Source: an uncultured Clostridium sp.
GTDB taxonomy: Bacteria > Bacillota_A > Clostridia > Lachnospirales > Lachnospiraceae
Length of the DNA: 5,062 nt
Assembly: GCA_947174825.1 (NCBI GenBank)
Contig: CAMWKN010000184.1
Coordinates: forward strand, 1-5,062
Direction: 5' to 3'
Program-made: the position numbers and the translations under genes
Part shown: positions 4,403-5,062 of the stretch, in pieces
Position numbering within the stretch: the stretch's first letter is position 1
Layout of the letters: the number at the start of each line of letters is the position of its first letter
Notes under the pieces: generated by a model
What the model saw: the letters and a program-made list of their open reading frames with translations, nothing else
What the model was told of the DNA's origin: nothing
Databases searched by the model: none

Positions 4403-5062
4403 CTATACAATCTTAACTTTGCGGACTAACTGAATGAATTCCTGATTGTTTTTGGTTCTGCGGAACATTTCAATAATTTTCTCCACTGCCTCATCCGACT
4501 TCACTCCATTAAAGGCTTTGCGCATCAGATAATTTGCCTCTATCTCCTCCTGCGTCAGCAACAAATCCTCCCTGCGGGTGCTGGATTTTGGCAAATCAAT
4601 TGCCGGAAAAACCCGTTTCTCAGATAGTCTGCGGTCTAACACCAGCTCCATATTACCTGTTCCCTTAAACTCCTCAAAAACCACATCATCCATCTTGCTG
4701 CCGGTATCCACCAGGGCAGTTGCCAAAATCGTCAGGCTGCCGCCCTCTCTCATATTTCTGGCAGCACCAAAGAAACGTTTCGGCATATATAACGCAGCCG
4801 GATCCAGACCACCGGACAAGGTACGCCCACTTGGCTGCACCGTCAGATTATATGCCCGCGCCAGTCGGGTAATGCTATCCAACAAAATCATGACATCCTG
4901 TCCATGCTCCACCAGACGTTTTGCACGCTCGATTACCATTTCCGATACTCGTTTGTGATTTTCCGGTAATTCGTCAAAAGTGGAATAAATCACATCAACG
5001 TTGTGCCCCATAATAGATTCTTTAATATCTGTCACTTCCTCCGGACGCTCATCAATCAACAA
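4403..5062 (-). CDS. rho: Transcription termination factor Rho, C-terminal part (runs off the window)
   Basis: The visible 220 or so codons are the C-terminal half of the Rho hexameric RNA helicase, which binds C-rich nascent RNA and uses ATP to release it from RNA polymerase. Numbering from the window edge, the fragment opens with [10 protein letters not shown], then has Walker B VMILLD (57-62), the Q-loop around SGRTLSGG (78-85), the R-loop with TGSKM (Lys123, matching E. coli Lys326), and the two arginines equivalent to E. coli Arg353 and Arg366 at 150 and 163. It ends at a normal C-terminus. The RNA-binding N-terminal domain and Walker A lie outside the window. There is no sign of damage. 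It is followed by hairpins and then the separately transcribed rplM-rpsI. Confidence 0.97.
   Translation of the reverse strand: MLIDERPEEVTDIKESIMGHNVDVIYSTFDELPENHKRVSEMVIERAKRLVEHGQDVMILLDSITRLARAYNLTVQPSGRTLSGGLDPAALYMPKRFFGAARNMREGGSLTILATALVDTGSKMDDVVFEEFKGTGNMELVLDRRLSEKRVFPAIDLPKSSTRREDLLLTQEEIEANYLMRKAFNGVKSDEAVEKIIEMFRRTKNNQEFIQLVRKVKIV

Noticed and set aside
4578..4958. 126-codon plus-strand frame opposite rho
   Set aside because: It is a shadow of the conserved rho coding strand, with no ribosome binding site or recognisable protein.

Overview
The window looks like a low-GC Clostridia chromosome, most likely Lachnospiraceae. The right part is housekeeping DNA on the minus strand: rho (3' half only), then rplM and rpsI, all with close matches to their families, strong AGGAGG ribosome binding sites and a consensus sigma-A promoter. 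The left part, about positions 1 to 3210, is AT-rich accessory DNA. It is the integrase-bearing end of an integrated element (ICE, IME or prophage) lying just beyond the 3' end of rpsI. The rest of the element continues to the left, outside the window.

Layout of the element. Positions 1-564 hold three small minus-strand genes forming the start of a leftward operon: a 61-residue protein, a 69-residue winged-HTH/excisionase-like protein, and a partial gene too short to be an obvious ORF. Positions 565-709 are a compact divergent control region with two back-to-back promoters (TTGACA-17-TATAAT leftward, TTGACA-17-TATATT rightward). A palindrome, GCGATA-N6-TATCGC, exactly brackets the leftward -10 box. 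Positions 710-1189 encode a Cro/CI-type repressor whose linker contains three 18-bp tandem repeats. Positions 1189-1434 form a gap bounded in part by a perfect 10-bp inverted repeat, which encloses a possible 40-residue minus-strand ORF with a good ribosome binding site. Positions 1435-1847 are a hicB-hicA toxin-antitoxin pair in antitoxin-first order, followed by a terminator. Positions 1891-1964 contain hairpins that compete for the same TAGGCT/AGCCTA segments, the last one terminator-like, just before the tyrosine integrase gene (2047-3132). The integrase has all its catalytic residues. Three tandem 11-bp repeats follow its stop codon and are candidate integrase arm sites.

Boundary and host side. 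A 23-bp perfect inverted repeat (3209-3261) serves the convergent integrase and rpsI genes as a bidirectional terminator. rpsI is full length, so insertion did not damage it. rplM-rpsI is transcribed leftward from a promoter at 4249-4277 with a leader of about 100 nt that can fold and may be an L13-type autoregulatory leader. Upstream lie two hairpins after rho.

How it fits together: the repressor/early-operon switch probably holds the element silent, HicBA probably stabilises it, and the integrase with a small HTH (candidate excisionase) moves it. No wholly new enzyme system is visible. The least explained parts are the inverted-repeat/small-ORF block at 1189-1355 and the competing hairpins before the integrase.
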